From: Lachnospiraceae bacterium
Lineage (GTDB): Bacteria; Bacillota; Clostridia; Lachnospirales; Lachnospiraceae
Assembly: GCA_017397645.1 (NCBI GenBank)
Contig: JAFQIE010000044.1
Span: 32,968 to 96,967 of the forward strand
Length of the DNA stretch: 64,000 bases
Direction: 5' to 3'
Shown: piece by piece, positions 19,001 through 27,150 of the stretch
Layout: each line of letters opens with the position of its first letter
Position numbering within the stretch: the first letter of the stretch is position 1
The notes under the pieces: model-generated
The model's input: only the letters and a program-made list of their open reading frames with translations
The model's database searches: none
Told to the model about the DNA's origin: nothing
Program-made: the position numbers and the translations under genes

Positions 19001-22000
19001 TACTATACCAAAGAAGAAAGTGCCATCAAATTCACGGTGGAGGAGGCAAACTTTGACTTATCCCTGAAGACGGCGGATGATGAGAGTGTAGCACCTGCAC
19101 CTGTGATGACAGTTAATGGAGCAGCAAAGGATGTATCTTGGATTCAGACAGCCGGAACCGATAAGTGGGAAGCAAATTACCAGCTGACCGGCAATGGTGA
19201 CTACGTAGTAGAACTTTCCTATGCAGACCGTGCTACCAATGCCATGGCAACTTATACTCAAGAAGTTCATATCGACAATGTGGCACCTGAATTTGAAGTT
19301 ACCTATGATAACAATGGTTATAAGAATACCAACAATTACAATGCAGACAGAACTGCTACCATCAAGGTAACTGAGCATAACTTTAGAGCAGAAGAAGTAG
19401 TGCTTGAAGTAACTGCCAAGGACATCACCGGCAGTGCAGTGGATATTTCTTCCAAGGTATATGCAGAGTATGCAAAGGATGCTGCAAACTGGATGTACAA
19501 GAATGCGGCTGGCGAATATGTAAGCAATGTAATGGAAGCCGTGAATGCGGACGAACATTATCTGGTGCTTCCTACCTTTGATATCGAAGCAATTTATAAT
19601 GTAACTCTAAACTACACTGACCTTGCAGAGAATGTGGCAGACGAGTACACCGCAGAATTTGTAGTGGACAAGACCGTCGCAGATAACATTCAAATTGAAT
19701 ATAGTACACCCTTAGCAGATAAGATTATCGAGACAGTAACCTTTGGTATTTATAAGGCAGATGAAGTGGTTGTAACTGTAACTGCTAACGATAACATCTC
19801 CGGTGTTGATTATTTTAATCTGAAATACAACCCGGTAGACGGCGCAAATACTTCTAATGCAGACCAATTTACATTTGATGAGTATGACGCAGTACAGGAT
19901 GCGGCTGACAAATCTCTGTTTAGTGTTGAATTCACTGTAGATGCTGATTTCCGTGGCACATTTACAGCAACAGCTGTGGATAATGCAGGAAATGACAGTT
20001 CTAAAGACGATGTTAAGGTAGTTGTAGCAGATACCATTACACCCGAACTTGCGTATGAGTGGAACTTCACCAATGATCAGGTAAGAGATTTTGAAGAAAT
20101 CTATTACACAAAAGAAGCAAGTGAAATTAAATACACTATTGAGGAAGCAAACTTCGACTTATCTCTGAAGGTAGCAGGCGATGAAACTGTAGCACCTGCG
20201 CCGGTAATGACAGTCAACGGAGAGGCTAAAGATATTACCTGGACCCAGATTGCCGGAACCGATAAGTGGGAGGCTGATTATCTTCTGACCGGCAATGGTG
20301 ACTATATGGTAGAACTTTCCTATACTGATCGTTCCACCAACGCTATGGAAACTTTCACTCAGGAAGTACATATCGACAATGAGGCACCTGTATTTGAAGT
20401 TACCTATGATAACAACGATTACAGAAATGCCAACAACTATAAGGCAGACAGAATTGCGACTATTAAGGTGACAGAGCATAACTTCAGAGCAGAAGAAGTG
20501 GAGCTTAAAGTAACGGCCAAGGACATCACCGGTAGCGCAGTGGATATTTCTTCCAAGGCATATGCAGAGTATGCAAAAACAGCAAGCAACTGGAAATATA
20601 AGAACGTAGCCGGAGAATATGTAAACTACGCATCTCAGGCTGCAAATGCAGATGAGCATTATCTGGTGCTACCTACCTTTGATATTGAAGCATTTTATAA
20701 GGTGACTCTAAACTACACAGACCTTGCAGAGAATAGAGCGGCAGAGTATGCGACAGAATTTGTAGTGGATAAGACTATCTCCAGTGATGTCACCATCGAA
20801 TACAGCGCATCTATTATCGACAAGGTAATCGAGGCAGTTGCCTTCGGATTCTATCAGCCTGAAGTTACCATAATGGTAAGTGCGAAGGACCAGACAGCCG
20901 GGGTGGAAAGCTTTAACATTACATATACTCAGGTAGATGGTCAGAATAACTCAAATAAAGTCACCTATTCTACTGGTGAGCTTGTAGCACTTCAGGATGC
21001 AACGGATAAGACACTCTTTACCGCGACTCATGTTATCAGTGCACAGGCAAGAGGTAAGGTATCCGTAGACTTGATCGATAAGGCAGGTAATACCACAGGC
21101 AAAGCAGAAGAGTATGTAGTTGTAGCAGATACCATTGCTCCCGGTCTGGCGTATGAGTGGAAATTTACCAATGATCAGGTAAGAGATTTTGAGGAAATCT
21201 TCTATACAAAAGAAGAAAGCGAAATCAGATATACCATTGAGGAAGCGAACTTTGACTTATCGCTAAAGGCAGCGGACGACGAAAGTGTAGCACCTGCACC
21301 TGTGATGACAGTCAACGGAGAGGCTAAGGATATTACCTGGGCCCAGATTGCCGGAACCGATAAGTGGGAAACTGATTATACACTGACCGGTAATGGTGAT
21401 TATGTGGTAGAACTTTCCTATACTGATCGTTCCACAAACGCTATGGAAACCTTTACGCAGGAAGTACATATCGATAATGTGGCACCTGTATTAGAAGTTA
21501 CCTATGATAATAACGATGCAAGAAATGTCAACAATTATAAGGCTGACAGAACTGCGACCGTCAAGGTAACCGAGCATAACTTTAGGGCAGAAGAAGTAGT
21601 GCTGGAAGTCACTGCAAAGGATGTGACAGGTAGTGTGGTTGATATTTCTTCCAAGGCATATGCTGAGTACGCTAAGGATGCGGCAAACTGGAAGTATAAG
21701 AATGCAGCAGGTGAGTATGTAAGATATGCATCCCAGGCTGTAAATGCAGACGAACATTATCTGGTGCTTCCTACCTTTGATATTGAAGCTATTTATAATG
21801 TAACTCTGAACTATACTGACCTTGCAGAGAATGTGGCAGACGAGTACGCAACAGAGTTTGTGGTAGATAAGACAGTTGCAACAGATGTGGCTATTGCGTA
21901 TAGCAATTCCATCGTCGAAAAGGTGATTGAGGCAGTTACCTTCGGTTTCTATCAGCCTGACGTGACAGTAACCCTTACAGCAAACGATATTACTTCCGGC

Positions 22001-25000
22001 GTAGACTTCTTTGATTGGACTTACAATAAGGAAGCAAATGCAAGTGCTGTAAATACAGAGGAACTGCAAGGAAAGATTGAGACAGGTGATATTACCTATT
22101 CGGCTGATGGACTTACTGCAACAGCAACATTTGAGATTCTTGCAAATGCAAGAGGCTATATCACTTCTTATGTTACAGATAGAGCAGGTAATTCCACAAA
22201 TACCACGGATGAGAACAAAGTAACGATTGTGGTAGACACGATAAATCCTGAAATTTCTGTTTCTTATGAAGCGGATAATCCTGTGAATTCTAAAGTTCAG
22301 TGTGTTGACGATGATTTGAACACTGTTGAGTCGTTGGATAAGGCAGAGGCAGTTGGCGCATATTACAACGGCGATGTAACAGCGACGATTGTAATTGATG
22401 AAGCGAACTTCTTTGAAGGTGTTTCTGCTGTGGACAAAGCGACAGGTGAATCTGAGGTCATCCATAATGTGGGCATTAAGCTGACCAAGACGGATGATGA
22501 CGGAAACGTGACCGTTACCGAGTATCTGCCTCGTGGTGCAAAACAGCTTTACACCACAGACAAAACAGAATACATCGCATGGACCACGCAGGGTGATATT
22601 CATACTTTTAAGATCAACTACACTGACAATGCAGACTATGTGCTGGAGATGGAGTATACCGATCTGTCCACCAACGGTGCAGACATCAGTGCAAACGATG
22701 GTTTGTCATCCAGCAAAACCTATAAGTCCAAAGTAGTGACGATAGACAAGGTCGATCCTGGCGTTCCTGTGGTGGAGGTTTCGTACGATAACAATGATTA
22801 CAGAAATACCAACAACTACAAGGCAAACAGAACTGCTACCATTGAAATAACAGAGCATAACTTCAGATCAAGTGAAGTAGAACTTGTAGTAACAGCGAGA
22901 GATATCCAAGGTAATGCAGTGGATATTTCTTCCAAGGCTTACGCAGAGTATGCAAAGGATGCTGCAAACTGGAAGTATAAGAATGCGGCGGGTGACTTGG
23001 TAAATGATGCTTCTCAAGCTAAAGATTCCAATAAGCATTATTTGGTGCTTCCTACCTTTGATATCGAAGCAATTTATGATGTTACTTTGAATTACACGGA
23101 CTTGGCGAAGAATGAGGCGGAGAAAAACCAAGAGTTGCAAAATGAAAAGTATGCGTATGCTACTGAGTTTGTGGTAGATAAGACAGTTGCAACAAATGTG
23201 GCTATTGCATATAGCAATTCCATCGTAGATAAGGTAATTGAGACAGTTACTTTTGGCTTCTATCAGCCTGACGTGACAGTAACCCTTACAGCAAGTGACA
23301 TAATCTCCGGTGTAGACTTCTTTGATTGGGAATATACGAGAGAGTCGGATGCAAGTACTGTAAATACAGAGAAACTTCAAGGAAAGATTGAGACAGGCGA
23401 TATTATTTATTCTCCTGATGGACTCACAGCAACAGCAACATTTAAGATTCCTGCAAATGCAAGAGGTTATATTACTTCTTACGTTACAGACAGAGCAGGT
23501 AACTCCACAAATACCACGGATGAGAACAAAGTAACGATTGTGGTAGACACGATAAATCCTGAAATTTCTGTTTCCTATGAAGCGGATGATCCTGTGAATA
23601 CTAAAGTTCAGTGTGTTGACGATGATTTGAACACTGTTGAGTCGTTGGATAAGGCAGAGGCAGTTGGCGCATATTACAACGGCGATGTAACGGCGACGAT
23701 TGTAATTGAGGAAGCGAACTTCTTTGAAGGTGTTTCTGCTGTGGACAAAGCGACAGGTGAACCTGAGGTCATCCATAATGTGGGCATTAAGCTGACCAAG
23801 ACGGATGATGACGGAAACGTGACCGTTACCGAGTATCTGCCTCGTGGTGCAAAACAGCTTTACACCACAGATAAAACAGAATACATCACATGGACCACGC
23901 AGGGTGATATTCATACTTTTAAGATCAACTACACTGACAATGCAGACTATGTGCTGGAGATGGAGTATACCGATCTGTCCACCAATGGTGCAGACATCAG
24001 TGCAAACGATGGTTTATCATCCAGCAAAACCTACACGTCCAAAGTAGTTACCGTGGATAAGATTTTGCCCGAGATTACTGTGGAGTACAGCAATACAGAC
24101 ATCATTCATACCATCGGTGAAGAAGCGGAGGCAAGAGACTATTTCAATGCCGAGCAAACAGCAACGATTACGGTGAAGGAGCATAACTTCCGCGCAAGTG
24201 ATTTTGCGGCAACTGTAACAGCGGTGAACGCGGCAAATGAGAATGTAGAAGTAAAAGTAGAAGTAGATACAAAAGACAAAGTTGAAGACGAAGTTGTTAT
24301 TCTTTCCAATGATATTTATAAGAATGAAAAGTATTGGATAAAAAGTGGCAATGTCTATACTTTTACAATCAAGTACACGGATGATGCAAACTACACCTTT
24401 GATTACAAGTACAAGGACCTTGCTGAGAATGAGGCGACAGATTACGAAGAGGACAAATTTACCGTAGATAAGACCTCACCTTATAATCTGGTCATTTCCT
24501 ACAGCCAGAGTATTTTGGAAAGAGTGATAGGTTCTATTACATTCAACTTCTACAATGGTAAGGTTACAGCTCATATATCAGCAGATGATGAGACGGCAGG
24601 AATCCATCGTTTCGTGTACTCTTACCTGAGAGCGTCGGGTGTAAGTTCGGTGAATACCGAATTGCAAAATGCCAACATTGAAGAACATGGAATGAGCCGA
24701 GATGGCAAGAGATCAACAGCACGGTTTGAGATCCCCAGAGATGCAGTCCATGGAACTACACAGTTCAATGGTAGTGTGAGATTTGCAGCGTTTGACCGCT
24801 CCGAGAACAGATCTGAGATCTTTGACGGTCGTCGCATCGTTGTGGATAATATCGCACCTACAGCGACGATTACCTACAACGAGCCGGTACAGCAGGCAAA
24901 TGATATTTCCTACTATGCAGGAAACATTGATGCGAGAATTGTGATTAACGAGGCGAACTTCTACAGCGAAGATGTGATTGTGAGAGTCAACGACCAGCCC

Positions 25001-26335
25001 ATAGCGGTTCATTGGATGGATGATAGTGTGGATGTTCATACCGGTACATTTACGCTGACAGAGGACAATGACTATATTGTAACTGTAGAGTACGTAGATC
25101 GTTCTCAGAACAGAATGACTACCTATACATCCAACCGTCTGACAATTGATACTAAGGCGCCCACGCTGACAGTATCCAATGTGGAGCATAATTCTGCAAA
25201 CAAGGATGAGCCTTACAGATTTACTATCACTGCAAATGACACCAACATGGATCCTTCTTCTATCGACGTTGTTTTGATGGCAGTGGTTCGTAATGACGAT
25301 GGCAGTTATTCTACAAAGCAGATTTCACTGGGTGGTGTAGCCACTGTGGAAGCGGGCAAAACTTACAGCTATACTGTGAACAACCTTGTGGAAGACGGAA
25401 TTTACACATTGACCTGTACTTCTAAGGATATGTCCGGAAATGTATATTCTAAGATTGGTCTTAGCGATGGACGCGAGTATGATGAGGTCAGATTCTCCAT
25501 TAACCGAGAAGGCTCTGCATTTGGAGTGAACGGGTTTACGGATGCTCTTGTTCAGAATTACTACGTTTATAGTGTAGATGAGGATGTGGTTATCGAGGAA
25601 GTGAACACAGACCCTATCGAAAACTATGTTGTAAAACTGAATGGAGAAGTCCTGACTGAGGAAGAGGATTACACCACCACAATTACCAATAATCGTGGTG
25701 AATGGAGTAGACGCACCTATGCAATTCATAAAGATCTTTTTGAGGCAGAGGGTGAATACAACATTATCGTAGAGTCTGTTGATAAGACAGAAACAACGGC
25801 ATACAGTGACGTTAAAAACCTCAGAGTATCCTTTGTTGTAGACCAGACTGCACCTGTGTTGACCATAGGTGGTCTTGAAGAAGGTGGACGTTATCAAGTA
25901 GAAGAACAGACCGTGTCAGTGATTCCTACCGATGACGGTGGACGTCTCAACAGTATGAGGGTTATTATTTTAGACTCTGATGGCAAGCCACTGAAAGATG
26001 CTGACGGAAAGGACATCAGCGTAAGATTTGATATGTCCGGCGAAGAACTCCTTGCGCATATCCGCGAAAACAACGGTACGATAACATTTACCGTGCCTGA
26101 AGGATTGGAGCACCAGGTTCGGATTATATGTAACGACTGTGCAGTAAACGCTGACGGACAGACCAACGAATTCAACGAACTTTACACAAAGGTTACAGTA
26201 TCCCAAAGTAGCTGGATTATCTTCTATGCGAATAAGCCGTTATTCTACGGTTCCATCGCTGGAGTACTCCTGCTCACTGCCGGTATTGCGTTCTTGGTAT
26301 GGTTCAGAAAACGCAGGGAAGCAATAGATAAGTAA
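13001..26335 (+). CDS. Giant Ig-repeat surface protein, 4,444 residues
   Basis: One uninterrupted gene of 13.3 kb. It has a signal peptide (hydrophobic core AKVLAFILSISMM, likely cleavage after YANA). Next come six units of 150-159 residues with a GWWVG/GWWAG motif (13121-15935), about five MBG/cadherin-like modules with xxATGELTF and TVKATKAADE signatures (15940-17285), then long arrays of Ig-like modules (about 17290-25170) in which units of about 366 residues recur. The C terminus has a membrane span (GSIAGVLLLTAGIAFLVW) and a basic RKRREAIDK tail. There is no LPxTG signal, so it is membrane-anchored rather than sortase-linked. A role as a very long adhesin or stalk is inferred. ATG 13001 has AGGAGAG upstream. 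Confidence 0.85.
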   Translation: MQNMRSTVLAKVLAFILSISMMLGNFPNSVIYANAETPGMGTVTAFGSGEVNGDTVTFKNVSLNWVAKDPSIGRDVDGWWVGMKVNAPTDMTEEQLQGAKYINAAGVEKSFWTYKDSQEGDANHYIEMWNVLDEAKLNEAIANRTNIEYVCQFSWDGDDTYEQTFKMVVEPNSVVLKKEGVQVYPAVPDYATVELISGGLTVTDSDESNIVIENTETVELTWIEANNSIGRTEDGWWVGYKVVAPESVDMQDATYQHKTSDGWTEATLFADSRDSVDGDETQYIGVWRLINEEYINNAIANNKDINYITRYDWDGDQVYEQTIHLKVVPSKVVLKDQDGKQVYPEITKFATVNPITNGLTVTDTDQANIVIENTETVELTWIEANNSIGRTEDGWWAGYTVTAPEDVNMTLATYQHKTSDGWTEATLFADSRDSVDGDETQYIGVWRLINEEYINNAIANNKDINYITRYDWDGDQVYEQTIHLKIVPSKVVLKDQAGEQVYPEITKFATVNPITDGLTVTDTDQANIVIENSNTIELTWHAADKDAGRDNDGWWAGYNVLAPESLNLDLATYQHKTSDGWTTSIPFKANRDSVDGDETQYIGVWRLINEEYINNAIANNKDINYITRYDWDGDQVYEQTIHLKIVPSKVVLKDQAGEQVYPVIPKYATVDVISNGLTVTDSDSSYIVIENKDTCELTWSAKDTSIGRVEDGWWAGYKVVAHEKANIAEATYQHKTADGWTGPISFAGSRDSVDGDETQYIGVWRLINEAYIKNAIDNDKDINYITRYDWDGDQVYEQTIHLKFNPNKVVLKAQNGEQVYPYMGTVIPLTGGVVEGNTSNLTLTVNDASLTWSPADTSIGRHSDGWWVGMKVVAPDYDEEILKNATYKRRMTINAGAEWTDYTTVNFWSAKDSAADASSHYIEMWRLIKNEAELEAYKANGKQIVAEYVFNWDGVGEDDQTITMTIDPDGDIVLKKVTQTGFAFTDPNPVDKWVGENYTNTATGGQGSGSITYEIIEGAAVADIDAATGELTFKKIGAVTVKATKAADEVYDTATATYTVKAIKYSQSNFKFANSNSMIEVEYADGKYTNAASGGEGTGAVTYKVLSGSDVITINETSGEVTFLKAGEAMIEATKAADDNYNEITTTYILKVKTSVQEALRFDVVPTTVTYSEDAQSVLTVSGGSGEGKVTYSIVEGDEYATIDSATGKITTTKAGGSIKVQVNKAGDKGYQAATPLEATIVVEHAEQSGFEFTEKTPSDVTYDYHNNTFTNTVKGGNGTGAVTYTFADMESDEIADIDATTGKITILAAGTINVVATKAGDECYKSAQTTYQLKVNPATPDFNVENINLKYGTLSYPIVVDTITEGGTGEYLYEIVGVNDIGAAVDTNGNLTFTDSVGQVGTVTVRITKEADNRYSELSKEISVTVSYLDVSSAAKLTGDKKNESGWYTGIVTITAPDGYSISKNNQLSNTEWTDTLTCNTDGVNAVDYYLKHNQSKYISGKMTANDIKIDTASPANLSIAYDKSFVNKLIETITFGLVQGEELIVTLSATDETSGVDYLTCNIGGQDVVIKAVDFDSNQNGVATYSFTIPAEFKNSISFTATDVAGWTSAIKEDGRILVIDTVSPTLDVAYENVKKEHNGIAYSNGDVTVQFKITEENFLLRDADPVFKIDTTPVALTWTQEGEEWVAEHTLSNDNVYDLSLTFIDARGNAMADFSKTVVIDRALSEISIDYGTLVPVKDNIYNQARTATIEVVEANFDSVNVELIVEAKDITGNPVDISAKDYVAFAKDATNWKYKNAAGEYVDDANQAEDPEKHYLVLPTFDIDAIYSVDVKYIDLATNANDTYVADEFVIDKTDAENIQIEYSTPLIEKIIEAVTFGIYQSDKVVVTVTANDNISGVDYFDLTYNPVDGANNSNEDEFTLAKYDAVQDATDKSLFSVEFTVDADFRGTFTATAVDNAGNDSSKADVKVVVADTIAPGLAYEWTFTDDQMRDFGNVYYTKEESAIKFTVEEANFDLSLKTADDESVAPAPVMTVNGAAKDVSWIQTAGTDKWEANYQLTGNGDYVVELSYADRATNAMATYTQEVHIDNVAPEFEVTYDNNGYKNTNNYNADRTATIKVTEHNFRAEEVVLEVTAKDITGSAVDISSKVYAEYAKDAANWMYKNAAGEYVSNVMEAVNADEHYLVLPTFDIEAIYNVTLNYTDLAENVADEYTAEFVVDKTVADNIQIEYSTPLADKIIETVTFGIYKADEVVVTVTANDNISGVDYFNLKYNPVDGANTSNADQFTFDEYDAVQDAADKSLFSVEFTVDADFRGTFTATAVDNAGNDSSKDDVKVVVADTITPELAYEWNFTNDQVRDFEEIYYTKEASEIKYTIEEANFDLSLKVAGDETVAPAPVMTVNGEAKDITWTQIAGTDKWEADYLLTGNGDYMVELSYTDRSTNAMETFTQEVHIDNEAPVFEVTYDNNDYRNANNYKADRIATIKVTEHNFRAEEVELKVTAKDITGSAVDISSKAYAEYAKTASNWKYKNVAGEYVNYASQAANADEHYLVLPTFDIEAFYKVTLNYTDLAENRAAEYATEFVVDKTISSDVTIEYSASIIDKVIEAVAFGFYQPEVTIMVSAKDQTAGVESFNITYTQVDGQNNSNKVTYSTGELVALQDATDKTLFTATHVISAQARGKVSVDLIDKAGNTTGKAEEYVVVADTIAPGLAYEWKFTNDQVRDFEEIFYTKEESEIRYTIEEANFDLSLKAADDESVAPAPVMTVNGEAKDITWAQIAGTDKWETDYTLTGNGDYVVELSYTDRSTNAMETFTQEVHIDNVAPVLEVTYDNNDARNVNNYKADRTATVKVTEHNFRAEEVVLEVTAKDVTGSVVDISSKAYAEYAKDAANWKYKNAAGEYVRYASQAVNADEHYLVLPTFDIEAIYNVTLNYTDLAENVADEYATEFVVDKTVATDVAIAYSNSIVEKVIEAVTFGFYQPDVTVTLTANDITSGVDFFDWTYNKEANASAVNTEELQGKIETGDITYSADGLTATATFEILANARGYITSYVTDRAGNSTNTTDENKVTIVVDTINPEISVSYEADNPVNSKVQCVDDDLNTVESLDKAEAVGAYYNGDVTATIVIDEANFFEGVSAVDKATGESEVIHNVGIKLTKTDDDGNVTVTEYLPRGAKQLYTTDKTEYIAWTTQGDIHTFKINYTDNADYVLEMEYTDLSTNGADISANDGLSSSKTYKSKVVTIDKVDPGVPVVEVSYDNNDYRNTNNYKANRTATIEITEHNFRSSEVELVVTARDIQGNAVDISSKAYAEYAKDAANWKYKNAAGDLVNDASQAKDSNKHYLVLPTFDIEAIYDVTLNYTDLAKNEAEKNQELQNEKYAYATEFVVDKTVATNVAIAYSNSIVDKVIETVTFGFYQPDVTVTLTASDIISGVDFFDWEYTRESDASTVNTEKLQGKIETGDIIYSPDGLTATATFKIPANARGYITSYVTDRAGNSTNTTDENKVTIVVDTINPEISVSYEADDPVNTKVQCVDDDLNTVESLDKAEAVGAYYNGDVTATIVIEEANFFEGVSAVDKATGEPEVIHNVGIKLTKTDDDGNVTVTEYLPRGAKQLYTTDKTEYITWTTQGDIHTFKINYTDNADYVLEMEYTDLSTNGADISANDGLSSSKTYTSKVVTVDKILPEITVEYSNTDIIHTIGEEAEARDYFNAEQTATITVKEHNFRASDFAATVTAVNAANENVEVKVEVDTKDKVEDEVVILSNDIYKNEKYWIKSGNVYTFTIKYTDDANYTFDYKYKDLAENEATDYEEDKFTVDKTSPYNLVISYSQSILERVIGSITFNFYNGKVTAHISADDETAGIHRFVYSYLRASGVSSVNTELQNANIEEHGMSRDGKRSTARFEIPRDAVHGTTQFNGSVRFAAFDRSENRSEIFDGRRIVVDNIAPTATITYNEPVQQANDISYYAGNIDARIVINEANFYSEDVIVRVNDQPIAVHWMDDSVDVHTGTFTLTEDNDYIVTVEYVDRSQNRMTTYTSNRLTIDTKAPTLTVSNVEHNSANKDEPYRFTITANDTNMDPSSIDVVLMAVVRNDDGSYSTKQISLGGVATVEAGKTYSYTVNNLVEDGIYTLTCTSKDMSGNVYSKIGLSDGREYDEVRFSINREGSAFGVNGFTDALVQNYYVYSVDEDVVIEEVNTDPIENYVVKLNGEVLTEEEDYTTTITNNRGEWSRRTYAIHKDLFEAEGEYNIIVESVDKTETTAYSDVKNLRVSFVVDQTAPVLTIGGLEEGGRYQVEEQTVSVIPTDDGGRLNSMRVIILDSDGKPLKDADGKDISVRFDMSGEELLAHIRENNGTITFTVPEGLEHQVRIICNDCAVNADGQTNEFNELYTKVTVSQSSWIIFYANKPLFYGSIAGVLLLTAGIAFLVWFRKRREAIDK
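13571..15469 (+). repeat. Tandem 477-bp coding repeats (GWW units)
   Basis: Unit starts at 13571, 14048, 14525 and 15002 are spaced exactly 477 bp (159 codons), with diverged units before (13121) and after (15470). Long stretches, such as those encoding DSVDGDETQYIGVWRLINE and YDWDGDQVYEQTIHLK, are nearly identical at DNA level, which indicates recent duplication or gene conversion. Confidence 0.85.
22211..22740 (+). repeat. Near-identical long direct repeat, copy 1
   Basis: About 530 bp nearly identical to 23522-24050 (offset 1311 bp), with only scattered substitutions. It encodes a module containing NPEISVSYEAD and AKQLYTTDKTEYI. Confidence 0.8.
23522..24050 (+). repeat. Near-identical long direct repeat, copy 2
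   Basis: Second copy of 22211-22740. Recombination between the copies would delete or add 1311 bp (437 codons) in frame. Confidence 0.8.
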
Positions 26336-26365
26336 TGCTCTATAGTAATGCTACTAACACTGAAT

Positions 26366-26406
26366 TCGTTCAAGAGGGGGCAAGCGCCCCCTCTGAACGA
26401 TTCTTT
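26366..26406 (+). terminator. Terminator after the giant surface protein
   Basis: TCGTTCA-A-GAGGGGGC pairs with GCCCCCTC-TGAACGA (26366-26400) with one bulged A, followed by TTCTTT. Confidence 0.8.
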
Positions 26407-26430
26407 GACACATGTCATTATAGGTGATTG

Positions 26431-27150
26431 ATGAAAAAGACAATATTCGAGATATTTACTTGCGATGACGATACGAATATAACAGAGTTTCTAAAGTTCT
26501 TCATTATGAAGCATTTTGGTGAAGGTTATCGTGTAACAACAATGAATCGGTGTCAGGAACTACTTGGAATGATAGAGATGAATGAGAGAGTTCCGGACAT
26601 ATTGATTATGGATATTAACTTAAAGGATGGGAACGGTATTGAGACTGTTAAGCTAATACAGAAAAACCATCCAAAACTGAAAGTAATTTATTTAACAGGC
26701 ATAATCAATTATGCCACTTCGATTTTTGAAACCAATCCGGCTTATTTTTTAACAAAGCCGATTATAGAAGATAAATTGATTGTTGCAATAGAAAAAGTCA
26801 GTAAAGAAATTGAATTTGAAAATAACGATTCTTTTATTATAAAAACAAATGGCTCTGAGATGAAATTATACCGTAGGGAAATCCTGTATGTAGAAAGCCA
26901 GGGCAGAAAACTCAACCTACATACGATTAGCGGAAAAAGAACTGAGATATATGAAAAAATGGATGCTATCCAAGAAGTGTTGGGAGCTACTTTTGTCAGA
27001 AGCCATAAGAGTTACTTAATTAACATGAAATACATCATAGAAAGGACCAACCAGGAGTTCTGCCTGACTAACGGAGAGGTTCTTCCTATCAGTAAGCCTA
27101 ATCTGAAAGAGGCGAAAATGAAATTTATTTCGTATTTAGGTGATGCATGA
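26431..27150 (+). CDS. LytTR-family response regulator (AgrA-like)
   Basis: A 239-residue response regulator. The receiver domain (1-125) has acidic residues in TCDDDT, phospho-acceptor D61 in LIMDINLKDG and the conserved K in FLTKPI. A LytTR DNA-binding domain follows (about 135-235), with LYVESQGRKLNLHT and FVRSHKSYLINMKYI. Such proteins bind paired direct repeats upstream of surface, bacteriocin or quorum genes. Start ATG 26431 is preceded by TAGGTGA; an in-frame TTG lies one codon earlier. It overlaps the sensor kinase gene by four bases. Confidence 0.9.
   Translation: MKKTIFEIFTCDDDTNITEFLKFFIMKHFGEGYRVTTMNRCQELLGMIEMNERVPDILIMDINLKDGNGIETVKLIQKNHPKLKVIYLTGIINYATSIFETNPAYFLTKPIIEDKLIVAIEKVSKEIEFENNDSFIIKTNGSEMKLYRREILYVESQGRKLNLHTISGKRTEIYEKMDAIQEVLGATFVRSHKSYLINMKYIIERTNQEFCLTNGEVLPISKPNLKEAKMKFISYLGDA

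Larger units (their letters stand above)
18185..24060 (+). repeat. About 1.1-kb tandem Ig-module repeats
   Basis: Units beginning with an EVTYDNN-type strand start at 18185, 19295, 20396, 21494 and 22775 (spacings about 1110, 1101, 1098 and 1281 bp), with a diverged unit from about 24067. Each combines three sub-modules, recognised by TEHNFRAEE, VTFGFYQ and VVADTIAPGLAYEW. Confidence 0.8.

Noticed and set aside
21491-23914. Two minus-strand frames of 370 and 348 codons
   Set aside because: They are near copies of each other only because the sense strand is repeated. They show no domain, start signal or sensible composition.
26200-26335. LPxTG-type sorting signal at the end of the giant protein
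   Set aside because: There is a membrane span and basic tail but no LPxTG or similar motif before it.
26336-26430. AgrD-like pheromone peptide gene
   Set aside because: The 95-base gap holds a terminator and no open frame with a plausible ribosome binding site.
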